This document shows positions 33,689 through 45,511 of a stretch of 64,000 nucleotides of DNA, piece by piece. The DNA is taken from positions 6,730,117-6,794,116 of the forward strand of contig OZ025206.1 in assembly GCA_964019055.1 (NCBI GenBank). The letters are read 5' to 3'. Every line of letters begins with the position of its first letter. Within the stretch, counting starts at the first letter, position 1. The stretch comes from Anthopleura xanthogrammica (lineage: Eukaryota > Cnidaria > Anthozoa > Actiniaria > Actiniidae). Both the position numbers and the translations under genes were made by a program. The notes beneath the pieces are model-generated. The model had not been told where the DNA came from and made no database searches. It saw only the letters and a list, made by a program, of their open reading frames with translations.

Positions 33689-35223
33689 CCCAATTTAGAT
33701 AAAAGTAAAAGATGAAAATAAAATCGGAAAAAAATTGCGTTTCAAGATAATGTCCTGTATAATACGAATGAGCAAACAAATCAGTAAAAAATGTATCCGA
33801 ACATTTTTTTTCGCGCGCTTTTGTTTTCCTATATAATTCCCCTATGGTATCCTACGTGTGGATTTGCGTCCATAATATATAGATTTAGGCACTGCCTAAA
33901 AGCGGAGCTCCCATAAATAGTATATATAGAGCTAAAAACGTGCCAATTGTGTGACGTGGAATAACGCCGGTTACAGCGTAACCACTTCTTTACCAGAACC
34001 CAGAAGGACTGAAAAACCATTATTTTAAGCCTTCAAAAGCATTAGAAAACTTATTTAATTCGAAGAAAAGTAATTATAGGTTATAGAACATATGAATACA
34101 TGTATAGAACAAAGGATTTTATTCAGCAAATGTTAAGTTATAAGTTTTTTTAGGTGGAAAGTGAACTACACTGAAAATTGTCGAAAAATATTATAAGCTT
34201 AAGCTTACATTCACTTGAACTTCACATGCAACAAGAGACAGATTCATTAATGCAAGATAATAATTTTCTTTGTTAGTAATTGGTCTTTGAAAAGTTTTTT
34301 TTAGATTTATTCTTAATTTTATTATCGTGCGAAATATCTTACAAAAACATAAGCTTATCCATAAAAAAAAACAAGCTCATCATTTTTGCGATTGTGTAAT
34401 GATAATAGCTGGAAAAAACCGATTTTTTTAATAATTAAATGGGATCAAAAACAAAAATTCAAAGCTTCAAATATCGCTTTTTTGGTTCATTAGTTAATAT
34501 TAGTTAACATTAAGGAATTTACCTTCTATGAAGTGTTTTCAACGGAACTGAAATATTGTTCTTGCAGTATAATCAGGTTTTTCTGGTCTACAGACCACTT
34601 TTTCACTCACAAAACTTCACCGTAAGATTAAGAATCTTCCCTCGCTAAATCTTCTCTAGCAAGTCGCTAAAGTCGAAAAATTATTTTTGTTCACTTTAAG
34701 ACAGACATGACTTCGATTAAACGTATTTTTCATGTTGTAAAAATAAGAAAACATACTTCTTGTTCCATCTTTGACTTTTTCTGGGATTTTTTGAGTAAGC
34801 AAAGCGCGCGGGAACCCTGTGCATAGTGGTACACGGACGGACGGACGGACGGACGTATGTATTTATGTATGTATGTATGTATGTATGTATGTATGTATGT
34901 ATGTATGTATGTATGTATGTATGTATGTATGTATGTATGTATGTATGTATGTATGTATGTATGTATGTATGTATGTATGTATGTGTGTGTGTATGTATGT
35001 ATGTATGTATGTATGTATGTATGTATGTATGTATGTATTTTTGTATGTATGTATTTTTGTATGTATGGACAATAGAATGACGTAATCAAGCCATGAAAAA
35101 TCAACTCGATGGATTACCAATTTTTCTTAAGTATGGTGCTCCGAAGGCCCGCGCGGGAGCTCCGCTATTAAACTCGATTTTTTCCCGATTTTATTTTCAT
35201 CTTTTACTTTTATCTAAATTGGG
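33689..35223. mobile_element. Candidate non-autonomous DNA transposon with 45-bp TIRs
   Basis: CCCAATTTAGATAAAAGTAA and the following AAGATGAAAATAAAATCGG at 33689-33735 recur inverted at 35179-35223. Further inward AGCGGAGCTCCC (33901) pairs with GGGAGCTCCGCT (35155). The interior has no coding capacity and contains the ATGT microsatellite. No target duplication was found. Confidence 0.65.
34832..35067. repeat. (ACGG)n then (ATGT)n microsatellite
   Basis: About five copies of ACGG lead into about 50 copies of TATG with a few GTGTGTG and TTTTTG interruptions. Frames of 70-124 aa on both strands (CMYV, THTYI repeats) are products of the repeat. Confidence 0.97.
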
Positions 35224-35540
35224 CTCTCTGTGATCTGAACGTTAAAAGATTTTCGTCCAAGTAACACTTTAAAGTAAAGGCCTGCTTACACTGGTGATTT
35301 TTGAGGGGAATTTAGATGCGATTCATTGGGTTCATAGTCAAAAATGGGTCATAGTTAAAAATGGTAAAGAAGTATCTTGTAAAGTTTTATTCAGAACACC
35401 ATGATTACCAAAGCAAGTTTTTTCTTTAAAAGCATAGGACATATTTTCAAAAATCGCCGCAGAAATCGCAGAAAAAAATTGCCAGTGTAAACGGGCCTTT
35501 TAAGGACCTTTAAGAGCAACAGGAACAAAATAGAAAAATA

Positions 35541-38500
35541 ATGCCACTCTTTGTTTCTAGATCAATGTCAAGCAACATAACTGACAGCATTAGCCAGGAA
35601 AGGAATTTGGCTCTTGCCATACAACAAAGGTGCAATGAAAGTGTGATTCTCGAGTTGGTTAACCGAGCTAATGTCAACATTACTGACGAATCTGGAAAAA
35701 CTGCTTTGTTTTATGCCATCCAGTCCAATTATAAAAATGTAGTCGGTGCATTGATCAAAGCAGGTGCTGATGTCAACATTACTGATAATAATGGCAAGAC
35801 TGCTTTGTTTTATGTCATCCAGTCAAGTGATTATGAAAATGTAATTCCTGCATTGATAACTGCTGGAGCTGATGTCAATAAAACTGATGGGTATGATAGC
35901 CAAACGCCTTTGATTTATGCTGTTAGACAAAGAAACAACCAATGTGTAGTTCAAGTACTGATTGATGGTAATGCTGATGTCAACATTAGTGATAAAGATG
36001 GCAAGTCTGCGCTGTTTTATGCTGTTCAGCAAGAAAACAACAAACATGTAGTTCAAGGATTGACTGTTGCTGGTGCTGATGTCAACATTACTGATAATGA
36101 TGGCAAGACTGCTTTGTTTTATGCCCTGGAGCAAAGAAACAGCGAAAGCGTGATGCAAATACTAATTGAAGCTGGTGCTGATGTCAACATAACCGACAAG
36201 AATGGCCAGACTGTTTTACTTCATGCTGTCACATATGATATGTTCGAGAGCTTGGTCATTTCTTTGATTGATGCTGGTGCTGATGTCAATGTCCTAGATA
36301 GTTATAATCATAGTGTTTTATCTTCTGCCGTACAACATAGTAGCAAGAACGCATCTGTGGTTCGTGCCTTGATTGAAGCTGGTGCCAATGTTAACCAAAC
36401 TGTGGTTAACTCGTCAACTGCGTTGTTTTTTGCTGTCAACCAGAGTGGCGATGAAAGTGTGGCTCATGCCCTAATAGATGCCGGTGCTGATGTCAACATA
36501 ACCAATGATGATGGCCAAACTGCTTTGTTTAATGCTGTTCGCCAAAGAAACAACGAGGGTACGATACATACATTGATTGACGCCGGTGCTGAAGTCAATT
36601 TAGTAGACAAAAATGGTGAAACCCCTTTCTCTTATGCGTTAACTAGAGGAAACTCTGACAACGAAAGCACGGTTCTTGCATTAATTAGTTGTGGAGCGAA
36701 TGTCAACGTAAGCAAGGGTGGTAAAACCGCTTTGCTTTGGGCAATCCAACAACGATGTAAGAAAAGTGTGGTCCGTGCAATGATTGAAGCTGGTGCTGGT
36801 GCTGATGTTAATAATACTGACAGCAACAACAAAACTCCTTTGTACTATGCCGTTGGCGACCACAACAACAAAGGAGTGATCAGTGCATTGATTGATGCTG
36901 GTGCTGATGTCAACTTGATTTATGATGGTGGTGAAACTGTTTTGTTTTATGCCGTTCAAGAATATAACAACGAAGATGTTGTTCGCAAATTAATTGCTGC
37001 TGGTGCTGATGTAAACCTAGTAACTTATCATGATGGGAAAACTGTTTTGTTTTACGCCGTACACTATAATTACAACATTAATGTGATCAAGATGTTGATT
37101 GATGCTGGTGCTGATATCAAAAAAGCTGATAAAAATGGCCAAACTATTTTAATTCATGTCGTTCAATTACTTCATGACAGCGACAAGGGGGAAAAAGCTC
37201 GTGCGTTGATTGATTTGGGAGCTGAAGTTGACAAGAGAGACAAATCGGGTAAAACTGCTTTGCTCTATGCTGCACAGTCCAATAATGAAAACCTAGTTCG
37301 TGCATTAATTGATGCTCGTGCTGATGTTCATGTCACTGATAGTGAAGGTCAGACTGCTTTATTTTATGCTGTCCAACAAAGCGAAAACCAAAATGTGGTT
37401 CGTGCCCTGATTGATGCTGGAGCTGATGTCAACACAACTAACATTTATGGTTATACTGCTTTGTTTTATGCCGTCCAACTAAGAAAGAATGAAAACGTAG
37501 TTAAAGCATTGATCGCTGCAGATGCCGACATCAACAAAAAACTTGATGATGGCAAAACAGCTTTGTTTTATGCTGCCCAGCAAGAAAACAACGAAGGGGT
37601 TGTTCAAGCATTGATTGAGGCTAGTGCTGATGTTAGTATAACTGACAAATATGGAAAAACTGCACTGTTTTATGCCGTCCAGATAGCTTGGTACGATAAC
37701 GAAGGTGTGGTGCGCGCACTGATTGAAGCCAACAAGGACATTTTAACTGTGAAAGATATTTATGGCAGAACTGCTTTATTTTACATAAACTTGGGATCTC
37801 CAAAAACAGTCAGATATGTTCTTGAAAAAGGGGGAAGTGGGTGTCTTCGCTTGAAAGACAACTTCAATGTCAATATCTTGACGTTTGCTATTGAAAACTG
37901 TATATCTCAAACAGGGAGATATGATACTTTCAAGGATGGGGTTCTACGGAAATTCACAAAGGAAGGAATTATAAAACGCGAAAGTTTGACCAAGGCAATA
38001 ATAAACATCATGTTTAGAAAGTATGTTTCTGAAGTCTTAAACACTTCAAATGTAGAAACATCCCAGTACGACTTCAGGGAATTTGAAGAACTATCTCGTT
38101 TATATCAGGAAAATGTGGATTACAATGTGTTGGAGAGAACAAACAAAATGGAAAGTTTCATGACGGTGTTGAAGGAAGATTACCGCAATACATCCAAAGC
38201 TCTTGAATTACTAGTCGAGTTAGGTGCGGATCCAGAAAGTGCTGACTCCGATGGTAATACTGCTCTTCACCTCACGGCTCGCTCACCATTGTTGGGTGCT
38301 TCCGAAGAAACTGTTATGGACTTATGCAAGCATTTGAAGAAGCTTGAAGTACGATTCAATGCGAGCAACCATCAAAATGAAACACCTCTTCTGTTTTGCA
38401 TTAGTCAAATAACAGAAAACAAGTTGCACTCAGCAATGAAGACTGTAGTAAAAGTTTGCAGATTCCTAGTTAAAAATGGATCCAGCATTGAAGAATCATC

Positions 38501-40922
38501 AAGAAATGGAGAAGCTGTTTTCCATTCTATGATAAAGCTCTTCCAAGGGAGTCTTAAACTACATGACAAGACAGAAAGACAGGAAGTGTTGAATGGTTTG
38601 ATCGAACTTCTGCAGTTATTCCTACCTGAAGAAGCAGCAAAAGTAGCTGTCAATAAACCTGATGTCGATCTCAACTCGCCGATTCACCTTTGGGCATCAC
38701 TAGCGCTACCATCAACACAAGACTACACCATTCAACTTACTGATGATCACACTTTCCAGAGTATTTTGAAACTTCTCTTGGATAGTCTTCTGAAATGTGG
38801 AGCCAGAGTGAACCCTAGAAATCAAAATGAAGAAACCCCCTTGCATTTGTGCAAAACTTGGTTTGCTCTCAAAATGCTGATAGAGGCTGGAGCAAACGTA
38901 AACGACGTGGATTCATCAAGACTACCAGCTCTCCTTGTTGCAGCAAAGAATCAATTATTTCTTGAAAAACCAGATTGTTTCTATCCAGATGTCTGTGAAG
39001 AACCCAGATCATTCTGGAAGAATGTTCTTGAAATGGGACTTGATCCTTTTACAGCTGACAATCAAGACCAATCTGTGTTGGGCATTCTGGTTGCCTCAGA
39101 GAACTTTATTCTTGCTAAATCTTTGGTTGATGTGGCGTGCGAAGAAAACTACACTCAGACAGACCAAATAACCATTGCTCTTTTAAATACCATCTGTAAT
39201 GACAAGTCAACCAGAACGCACTGGAAGGCAGGTATTGTCCAAGATATTTTGAATTCAAGGAAACCAGATACACACATACATACACCTACAGCTCTCCGCT
39301 TTTGCTGTGAAAATGTAATGGAAGCTAGTGTCCCAATTGTTCAAGAACAAGACAACGCAGTTCCTATGGAAGTTAACGATGATGAAGGCAATGATGATGA
39401 GCCATCTCGCCCTAAAAGGCGCAGAGTAGAACGAAAAGAGTTAGATGAGAAAGGCGAAGCGCTTGATCCACATACAAGCATTTCTGTTCATCTTGAAATT
39501 ATAAAAATCCTTCGCTGGTTTGGAGCAGCTGATGATGATGCTTGCAAGGAAGCTGCAGAGAAGTATCCTCAACTAAAACGCTTTTTGATGAGTGAAGTTA
39601 ACACCGACGAAATTCCTAAGTTCATCCCATGGACTTCAGTTTCCAAAAGGTATGAGGACAAGTTGGCCAAAGTTTCCAGGAGACAAGAGTATAAGGTGAT
39701 TGACCAGTATTGGTACCACAAAGACCACGTAGAAAGTGGATCATTTGGCAACATCTTTGTTGGAATAAATGGTAAAGACGGCAGAGAAGTGGCCATTAAA
39801 CGTATTGAAGCTTTGCGCATGCAGCGACCAGAAGATAAACGAGAAATGAAAAGCCTCACCGCTCTTGTTGACTGTGAGCAAGTCGTTAGATATGTGCAAT
39901 GCTTCGAGAATGAAAATTTTTCGTTTATAGTATTGGAATTGATGGAAGGAAATCTTGAAGAGTATCTCACTGATGCTTCAATATTTGAAGCAAAGAAAAG
40001 TGTCGAACTTTGTCAAGATGTAGTCAAAGGCTTGAGGTATTTGCATGAGAATGACATTCTGCACCGAGACCTCAAGCCTCAAAACATTCTCTATAAAACG
40101 CATCCTAAACGGTGTTTGAAAATAGCCGACTTTGGCCTCAGCCGTCGTATGGATAGTACCTCTACTACCGTGTATGGTACTAATGCAGGTACCAGATGCT
40201 GGATTGCTCCAGAAGTTTTAAAAGGTTCTAAAGATCTTTCCAAAGCGTCTGACATGTTTTCATGTGGCCTTCTTCTCCACTACATATTTTCAGTCAAAAA
40301 ACACCCATTTTCGCCTGCTGATTGTGTCAATAAAAGTGAAGCACAAGTGGCTAATGAAACCGAAGCTAACATAATGACTAATACAATGGAAGGATGGGAC
40401 AACTCTCTCTCGCCTGAAGCCACCCACCTCATAAAATGGATGCTAAAAAGTGATGAAAAGAAACGTGCGACTGCTGGAGAAGCAACGGATCACCCGTTTT
40501 GCTATTCAAGAAAGAAAAAGGTCGATTTCCTAATAGCTGTTGGAAATCAGCCAGAATTTGGGTGCAGTTGGAAGTCCCATTCTTTGACTACAGACTTTGA
40601 AAAAATGGCTGGTTTCATATTCAATGGCAATTGGAATGACCCAAAGTATCTGCACATGCCTGCTATTTACGCTGAAATGACCAAGACTAAGAAATTTAGG
40701 AATTATTTTACCTCTTCTGCAGTAGAGCTCGTTCGGTTTATAAGAAATTCATATGCACATGTTTCTGATGTCACGCGACCAACACCGATAAGGAAGATGT
40801 TGCTTGAAGACTTCGTGTTTTTGGAATCTTTTCCCAATCTGGTGGTGGAAGTTTACAGGGCGGTAATCTCTCATGGCTGGGATCAAAGTAGAGATGAGAT
40901 AAAGTATGCCATGAAGAATTGA
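35541..40922 (+). CDS. Gene B: giant ankyrin-kinase-KEN protein, RNase L-like
   Basis: 1793 aa in one exon. About 22 tandem ankyrin repeats span residues 20-800 and most share TALFYAVQ in place of the usual TPLHxAA, a sign of repeat homogenisation. Weaker ankyrin-like blocks follow at about 890-990 and 1110-1170 (ETPLHLC), then an acidic stretch and a basic PKRRRVERK near 1295, a possible nuclear signal. The kinase domain has the SGSFG loop at about 1399, VAIK, HRDLKPQN at 1508 and DFG at 1530. The KEN domain has Tyr1722, Arg1735-Asn1736 and His1740. All catalytic motifs are intact. The first eight residues overlap an acceptor-like TTTGTTTCTAG, so translation may enter from an upstream exon or start at Met9 (35565). 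It is at least twice the length of A and D, and its kinase-KEN is the most diverged of the cluster. Confidence 0.9.
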   Translation: MPLFVSRSMSSNITDSISQERNLALAIQQRCNESVILELVNRANVNITDESGKTALFYAIQSNYKNVVGALIKAGADVNITDNNGKTALFYVIQSSDYENVIPALITAGADVNKTDGYDSQTPLIYAVRQRNNQCVVQVLIDGNADVNISDKDGKSALFYAVQQENNKHVVQGLTVAGADVNITDNDGKTALFYALEQRNSESVMQILIEAGADVNITDKNGQTVLLHAVTYDMFESLVISLIDAGADVNVLDSYNHSVLSSAVQHSSKNASVVRALIEAGANVNQTVVNSSTALFFAVNQSGDESVAHALIDAGADVNITNDDGQTALFNAVRQRNNEGTIHTLIDAGAEVNLVDKNGETPFSYALTRGNSDNESTVLALISCGANVNVSKGGKTALLWAIQQRCKKSVVRAMIEAGAGADVNNTDSNNKTPLYYAVGDHNNKGVISALIDAGADVNLIYDGGETVLFYAVQEYNNEDVVRKLIAAGADVNLVTYHDGKTVLFYAVHYNYNINVIKMLIDAGADIKKADKNGQTILIHVVQLLHDSDKGEKARALIDLGAEVDKRDKSGKTALLYAAQSNNENLVRALIDARADVHVTDSEGQTALFYAVQQSENQNVVRALIDAGADVNTTNIYGYTALFYAVQLRKNENVVKALIAADADINKKLDDGKTALFYAAQQENNEGVVQALIEASADVSITDKYGKTALFYAVQIAWYDNEGVVRALIEANKDILTVKDIYGRTALFYINLGSPKTVRYVLEKGGSGCLRLKDNFNVNILTFAIENCISQTGRYDTFKDGVLRKFTKEGIIKRESLTKAIINIMFRKYVSEVLNTSNVETSQYDFREFEELSRLYQENVDYNVLERTNKMESFMTVLKEDYRNTSKALELLVELGADPESADSDGNTALHLTARSPLLGASEETVMDLCKHLKKLEVRFNASNHQNETPLLFCISQITENKLHSAMKTVVKVCRFLVKNGSSIEESSRNGEAVFHSMIKLFQGSLKLHDKTERQEVLNGLIELLQLFLPEEAAKVAVNKPDVDLNSPIHLWASLALPSTQDYTIQLTDDHTFQSILKLLLDSLLKCGARVNPRNQNEETPLHLCKTWFALKMLIEAGANVNDVDSSRLPALLVAAKNQLFLEKPDCFYPDVCEEPRSFWKNVLEMGLDPFTADNQDQSVLGILVASENFILAKSLVDVACEENYTQTDQITIALLNTICNDKSTRTHWKAGIVQDILNSRKPDTHIHTPTALRFCCENVMEASVPIVQEQDNAVPMEVNDDEGNDDEPSRPKRRRVERKELDEKGEALDPHTSISVHLEIIKILRWFGAADDDACKEAAEKYPQLKRFLMSEVNTDEIPKFIPWTSVSKRYEDKLAKVSRRQEYKVIDQYWYHKDHVESGSFGNIFVGINGKDGREVAIKRIEALRMQRPEDKREMKSLTALVDCEQVVRYVQCFENENFSFIVLELMEGNLEEYLTDASIFEAKKSVELCQDVVKGLRYLHENDILHRDLKPQNILYKTHPKRCLKIADFGLSRRMDSTSTTVYGTNAGTRCWIAPEVLKGSKDLSKASDMFSCGLLLHYIFSVKKHPFSPADCVNKSEAQVANETEANIMTNTMEGWDNSLSPEATHLIKWMLKSDEKKRATAGEATDHPFCYSRKKKVDFLIAVGNQPEFGCSWKSHSLTTDFEKMAGFIFNGNWNDPKYLHMPAIYAEMTKTKKFRNYFTSSAVELVRFIRNSYAHVSDVTRPTPIRKMLLEDFVFLESFPNLVVEVYRAVISHGWDQSRDEIKYAMKN

Positions 40923-41592
40923 ACAATTGCAAGGTAAAATAGAATAATAGAATATTATCTTCACAAAGATTTCTCTATAAAAATAGAAATGCATAATACT
41001 TTCTTGTTCTTCTGTGTGTCATATTTTGTTGTTATTGCTTCTTGTTGTTGTTGTTTGTTTGTTTTTGTTAGTACATTTCACCGCGATCGTTTCTCTCAAA
41101 AAATAAAAGGATTAAAAACCCCTTGTCATTATTGTGAAGGCCTCTTAAAATCCGGACATATAGCGCAACTACTGCAAAAGACACAACAAGTTTCTTCCTT
41201 GAAAATAACACACAATTGCTAACGCTAAATGAGTCCACTTGATCATAGAAATAGCTTCGAAACCCCTTTTAAAAAATTTATTTCACATCGATTCACAGTG
41301 ATCATTGACATCAGATCCCCTGTGTACCGCGGCTACCCTTTGTTTTTCTAAAAATTATTGTGGATTTACAATCATCCAGTTACAGGTACAACTTCACCCA
41401 GTATCGCCACACATCTGAGCTGCTGAGTAAGACTCACTTCCTCATGATTTTTACTGACTGTTATTTCTGTTTATTAGTTTGAGTTTGTGCTGACCATCCT
41501 CGGCTGACGAAGAAACAATCAACAAAGAACAGTACCGATAAAAACCAGCAAATCAAACAGATGCTGGTCAAGATGCATGTAACATATTGGTA
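40923..41592. other. 3' region of gene B and spacer
   Basis: AATAAA at about 41102 may be the polyadenylation signal of gene B. Nothing else recognisable. Confidence 0.4.
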
Positions 41593-41965
41593 ATTGATTT
41601 AGTAGGGGAGGGGAGGGGTATCAGTCAGTAGGATAAACAAGACAGAACAGTGTACAACAAACACTGGTATTAAAGGACCATTGATAATTGATTTAGTAGG
41701 GGAGGGGAGGGGTATCAGTCAGTAGGATAAACAAGACAGAACAGTGTACAACAAACACTGGTATTAAAGGACCATTGATAATTGATTTAGTAGGGGAGGG
41801 GAGGGGTATCAGTCAGTAGGATAAACAAGACAGAACAGTGTACAACAAACACTGGTACTAAAGGGTCATTGATAATTGATTTAGTAGGGGAGGGGAGAGG
41901 TATCAATCAGTAGGATAAACAAGACAGAAAAGTGTACAACAAACACTGGTACTAAAGGACCATTT
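41593..41965. repeat. 94-bp tandem repeat, four copies
   Basis: The unit begins ATTGATTTAGTAGGGGAGGG and includes ATCAGTCAGTAGGATAAAC and ACAACAAACACTGGTATTAA. Copies 1-3 are almost identical and copy 4 carries several substitutions. Confidence 0.95.
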
Positions 41966-42590
41966 GCTCATTTTCATTTGTATTTCTTGTTGGTAGAAAC
42001 GTGTTCTCAGCGTCCTTAAAACCCTTAATTTTGATTAAAGAAAACTGAGGTTAACCTTTCAACGGTCAATGCATCAATTAGGTCAGGAAGAATTAGCCCT
42101 GACGTCTAGTCATTTACCATTATTGAAATTACAAAGGTTTCGAGCACACAATATATCTAAGGCAGTGTACAGTGTATACAATGCTCCTCTCTTGGATGAG
42201 TTTGGAAATTTGTCAAAATGTTTGTTTTTTACTTATTTTCTTGTTCTTAAGCATTAACTTTGAAATGAAAAAACCGTAGTAATATATGAAATAATGCATT
42301 AAAACGGTTATAAATTTCTGAAGCATTGATGAAAAATGGAGAAAAATCCTTGCAAGTATCATTAGAATAATTCAGACTGCAGTTTGTGCTTCATCCGCGT
42401 GGATTACAGACAGGAATGCAAATAAAAATAGGACTTAAGTTTTTACTTTTTAATAGTCTAAAGCTAGAGGTTCTGGGTCCGTCCGCCTTTGGCATACTAA
42501 TAACATGAAGTGCTATGGCAACCATTACGTAGTTCTCTACGTCAGCTGGAAGAGGGTCGAAAACAATCTAATGCCAAGCGACAACAAAGC
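41966..42590. other. Spacer, nothing recognised
   Basis: AT-rich sequence with no gene, inverted repeat or motif that I can support. Confidence 0.5.
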
Positions 42591-42594
42591 CTGC

Positions 42595-42906
42595 TATTTA
42601 AAGATGGCGTGTGTTCTGGCCTAGGTACAACTGTTGTTTCTTGGTTAGATATCTAGTCTTTCTTTCTTTGCTTTCGAAAATGTAAACTTGAGCAGCTTCA
42701 TTAGTTTAACTAAAGAAAGTGATTGATATTTCGTTTGGAAGTACTAGCTAGAAATAACTTTTGGTTTGCCACAAGGAACGTCACTAATACCCGTAGAGGG
42801 ATCTTTCAGGGTTTCTTACGAAGGAACGAAAACACCTCGCATTTACTGAAACCTCGACTGATAAAGCTGTTCCCAAAGTTCTGCAAGAAATTAATCGCAG
42901 CTAAAG
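42595..42906 (+). promoter_or_regulatory. Candidate promoter and 5' non-coding exon for gene C
   Basis: YY1-type AAGATGGCGTG at about 42600 is followed by about 300 bp ending in a strong donor (CTAAAG then GTAAGTC, at 42907). The ATG exon of gene C is preceded by acceptor-like CATAATAG at 49938. The 5' layout would match gene D (non-coding exon, intron, tiny coding exon, main exon). The link is inferred. Confidence 0.3.
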
Positions 42907-44803
42907 GTAAGTCACGTTTCGTTCCGCATTTCAATAGATCAAAAAATATAAATCAGAGCGATTCCTGGAAAATCTCTGAAGCATATGTGTTCGGCACCTT
43001 TCGCTGTGCTGTAACGTTGTGCCCAAGCGGTTCGACGGTCCTGCGTTTCTATTTTTATTGTTATTTTAAGGAGCTCTGATAGATTTATATTTTATAATGC
43101 ACAATCAGTACTTAAACTGAATGCTCCTCTTTAAATTTCGACTATTTAAAGCCGAAATAACGAAGAAATAAATTATGTTTGGATTTTACAGTATTTTTGG
43201 TTTTGGAGCTTTGTACAACGCCGAAGAGGTTCGAGTTTAGCGTTTTATAACATTTATAAACCGCTTAAAGTTTTTAGTGTGCGCCATCGTTACCCTAAAT
43301 GCAGCTGTCCTAATAATTATGACTGCGATTGGAGTCTCCAATGGTGACTTCTTGATCTGGTGCCGTCGTACAGTTTTATTAAAAACAGTTAGTCTACGAC
43401 TTCAGCGTTCATGACATTAACCAAATTATTGCATTTTGAAAGACTCCAGTTTTCCAAGTTATCTCAGACTGACTAAGCATCTGAAGTCGAGGACTGGGAA
43501 ACCAACCTTTTATAGTACGAATTTTACACTGTTCAAGGGAGTGTGGGTTCTTCGACGTTGTCTGCGGGCTGACAGAATCATTGAATACAAGTCGAAACTG
43601 ATTTGTTTGGAGTTTGTTGTTTAAAACAAGTGTAACTTCTTCATACAAGTTAACATAAACACTGTCGGCTGAATATAAATCATTGTATATATGGACTCGG
43701 AGACATAAAAACTGATTGAGGACTGCAGCAATTTGATAATGAAAAAGACCTGAAGAAGACCTGATTTTATGAACTGCTGCAGTATGCATTGTTGTGGCCA
43801 GAGAAACATAGGTTTCATACGGCCTTCGCTATATCTGTCAACGCTCTTTTCATAGTTGTTTCATATTACTTTTGGGCGGTGACCGGGGTAGCCAATGAGA
43901 AGGCTCGATTTCCTCGACTTGCTTTGAAGCTTTTTGCGAACTAAATTTTCCAAGTGTGTCACTTACTTCGCTATACAAAATAATCATACACAATGTAAAG
44001 ATGGATACATGAACAACGCATGGATGGATTCTCAGGTGCAGATAAAGTATTTTAGTACCTAATTTGTCCAGTTATTTTTGTGTGTTTTTATTTATTTTTT
44101 TGTTCGTCGAACATTAAATATAGTAGTAACCCGCGAAGTCAATCCTACAGCAAACAAAGTTGGAATCCTTCATTTTTTTAGCAAAGATACATTGCATGAT
44201 AGTAAACTTTAAGAAAATGTGAGAGGCCCCAAGGGGCCCCTTCGTTTTAAGGGTGAAAATCGGCCCTGAAGTTCACAAATTTCACGAATATTGAGAATCG
44301 AAGGCGACACATCACATGTCAATATTCATACCAAAATATGTTTTTATTACCGCGTACCTTGAAGTATTCTAAATTTATATCTGCCTGTGGATGATTTCCT
44401 ACATCAAAACTAAAATAGAGCTATATATGAGTTCAAAACGGCGCAGTGGTCCCTAACACACCAAAGAAGTCAGCCAAGAAGTCAAGAGAGTCAGCCGATC
44501 CTTAGCCTGAGTATCAGGCCTTCGGAGCTGGGGCCTGGGGAGTGGCCTCCAGGCTAGCCGATCCTCTGCACATAAAACTGATCTTCTCTGTGGATCCAAC
44601 AACCCCAGATTTTCCAGAAGGCGTTTTTATGTGTATATGGAAGGTTATATGTCGAAAATATGGAAGAAGACCGTTATTATCCATTGAATTACAGAGCGAC
44701 TTAGTTGTTTACACTTCGAAGTCCAGACGCTAATGAGTAAAATTTTCAATTTGTACCGTCGTACTTTGCGGGGCGTGACGAACACCACCTGCTCGTGACT
44801 AAA
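42907..44803. other. Spacer without supported genes
   Basis: Contains GC-rich palindrome GGCCCCAAGGGGCCCC near 44225 and a hairpin at about 44502-44556 (TAGCCTGAG ... CTCCAGGCTAG). Frames of 60-126 aa show no family features. Confidence 0.45.
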
Positions 44804-45018
44804 GTGTGCCTAAAACGCGGATACGGACTGACGAACCAGACGGACCATACGGACGAATATCAGAAGAATATCATTTAGAAGAATATCAATAAGATGAAAA
44901 ACAATATGAACATAAAATTTTTGAAATTTTGAAATTCAATAATTATTTGTTGAAAATTTGAATTAATACGTTTTGAATTATTACGGCCCGTCGGTCCGTA
45001 TCCGCGTTTTAGGCACAC
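44804..45018. mobile_element. MITE, 215 bp, TIRs of about 30 bp
   Basis: GTGTGCCTAAAACGCGGATA at the left is the inverse of TATCCGCGTTTTAGGCACAC-type sequence at the right, continuing to CGGACTGACG / CGTCGGTCCG. The interior is AT-rich. Target duplication not clear. Confidence 0.85.
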
Positions 45019-45047
45019 CCTACAAACGGGTGTAGTTTGTATTCGCG

Positions 45048-45142
45048 CTGCAAATTTGTAGTCTGCGTGCAGCCCGACTTTAACTCTGGTTAAAGTTCAT
45101 TTAGACTTAACCACAGCACGCAGGCTACAAATTCGATTCGTC
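45048..45142. repeat. Small inverted repeat (hairpin element)
   Basis: AAATTTGTAGTCTGCGTGC pairs with GCACGCAGGCTACAAATTCG, enclosing ACTTTAACTCTGGTTAAAGT, which is itself palindromic. Confidence 0.65.
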
Positions 45143-45511
45143 TTCAAACATTCACTCGGTTATGTACATTCTTCTCTGGGGATCATGGGAATCATCGTAC
45201 GGTAAAATATAGTAAGTATGTAGTAAGTATGTACCTTAGAATTATATTAAAGTGATAAGAGAACAAGTAGTGTTTGTAATCAAATGTTTTGCAAAACACT
45301 GATTATGTAGCACAGACTTTGACCCGCCAAGCTCGACAACTATATATAGCGACGAGAAAGGCCCAGGTTCAAGTAACTGCTATCAAGTTCCCAACAATAG
45401 AGTACTTATTTAACAATAGCCAGCTTGGTGTTTTTTTAGTTTCATGGTAGTCTGTTTGAGCTGGAGGTGATTTCTTGCCACATACAGGGTTTGGCGCAAA
45501 AATCTATTGAG

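Noticed and set aside
34730..35120. CMYV- and IHTY-repeat frames
   Set aside because: Product of the ATGT microsatellite.
42723..43079. 118-aa frame
   Set aside because: No recognisable family, no good exon boundaries, and a donor-like site interrupts it. Treated only as a possible 5' exon region.
44501..44556. Possible tRNA
   Set aside because: A simple hairpin without cloverleaf arms or A/B box spacing.
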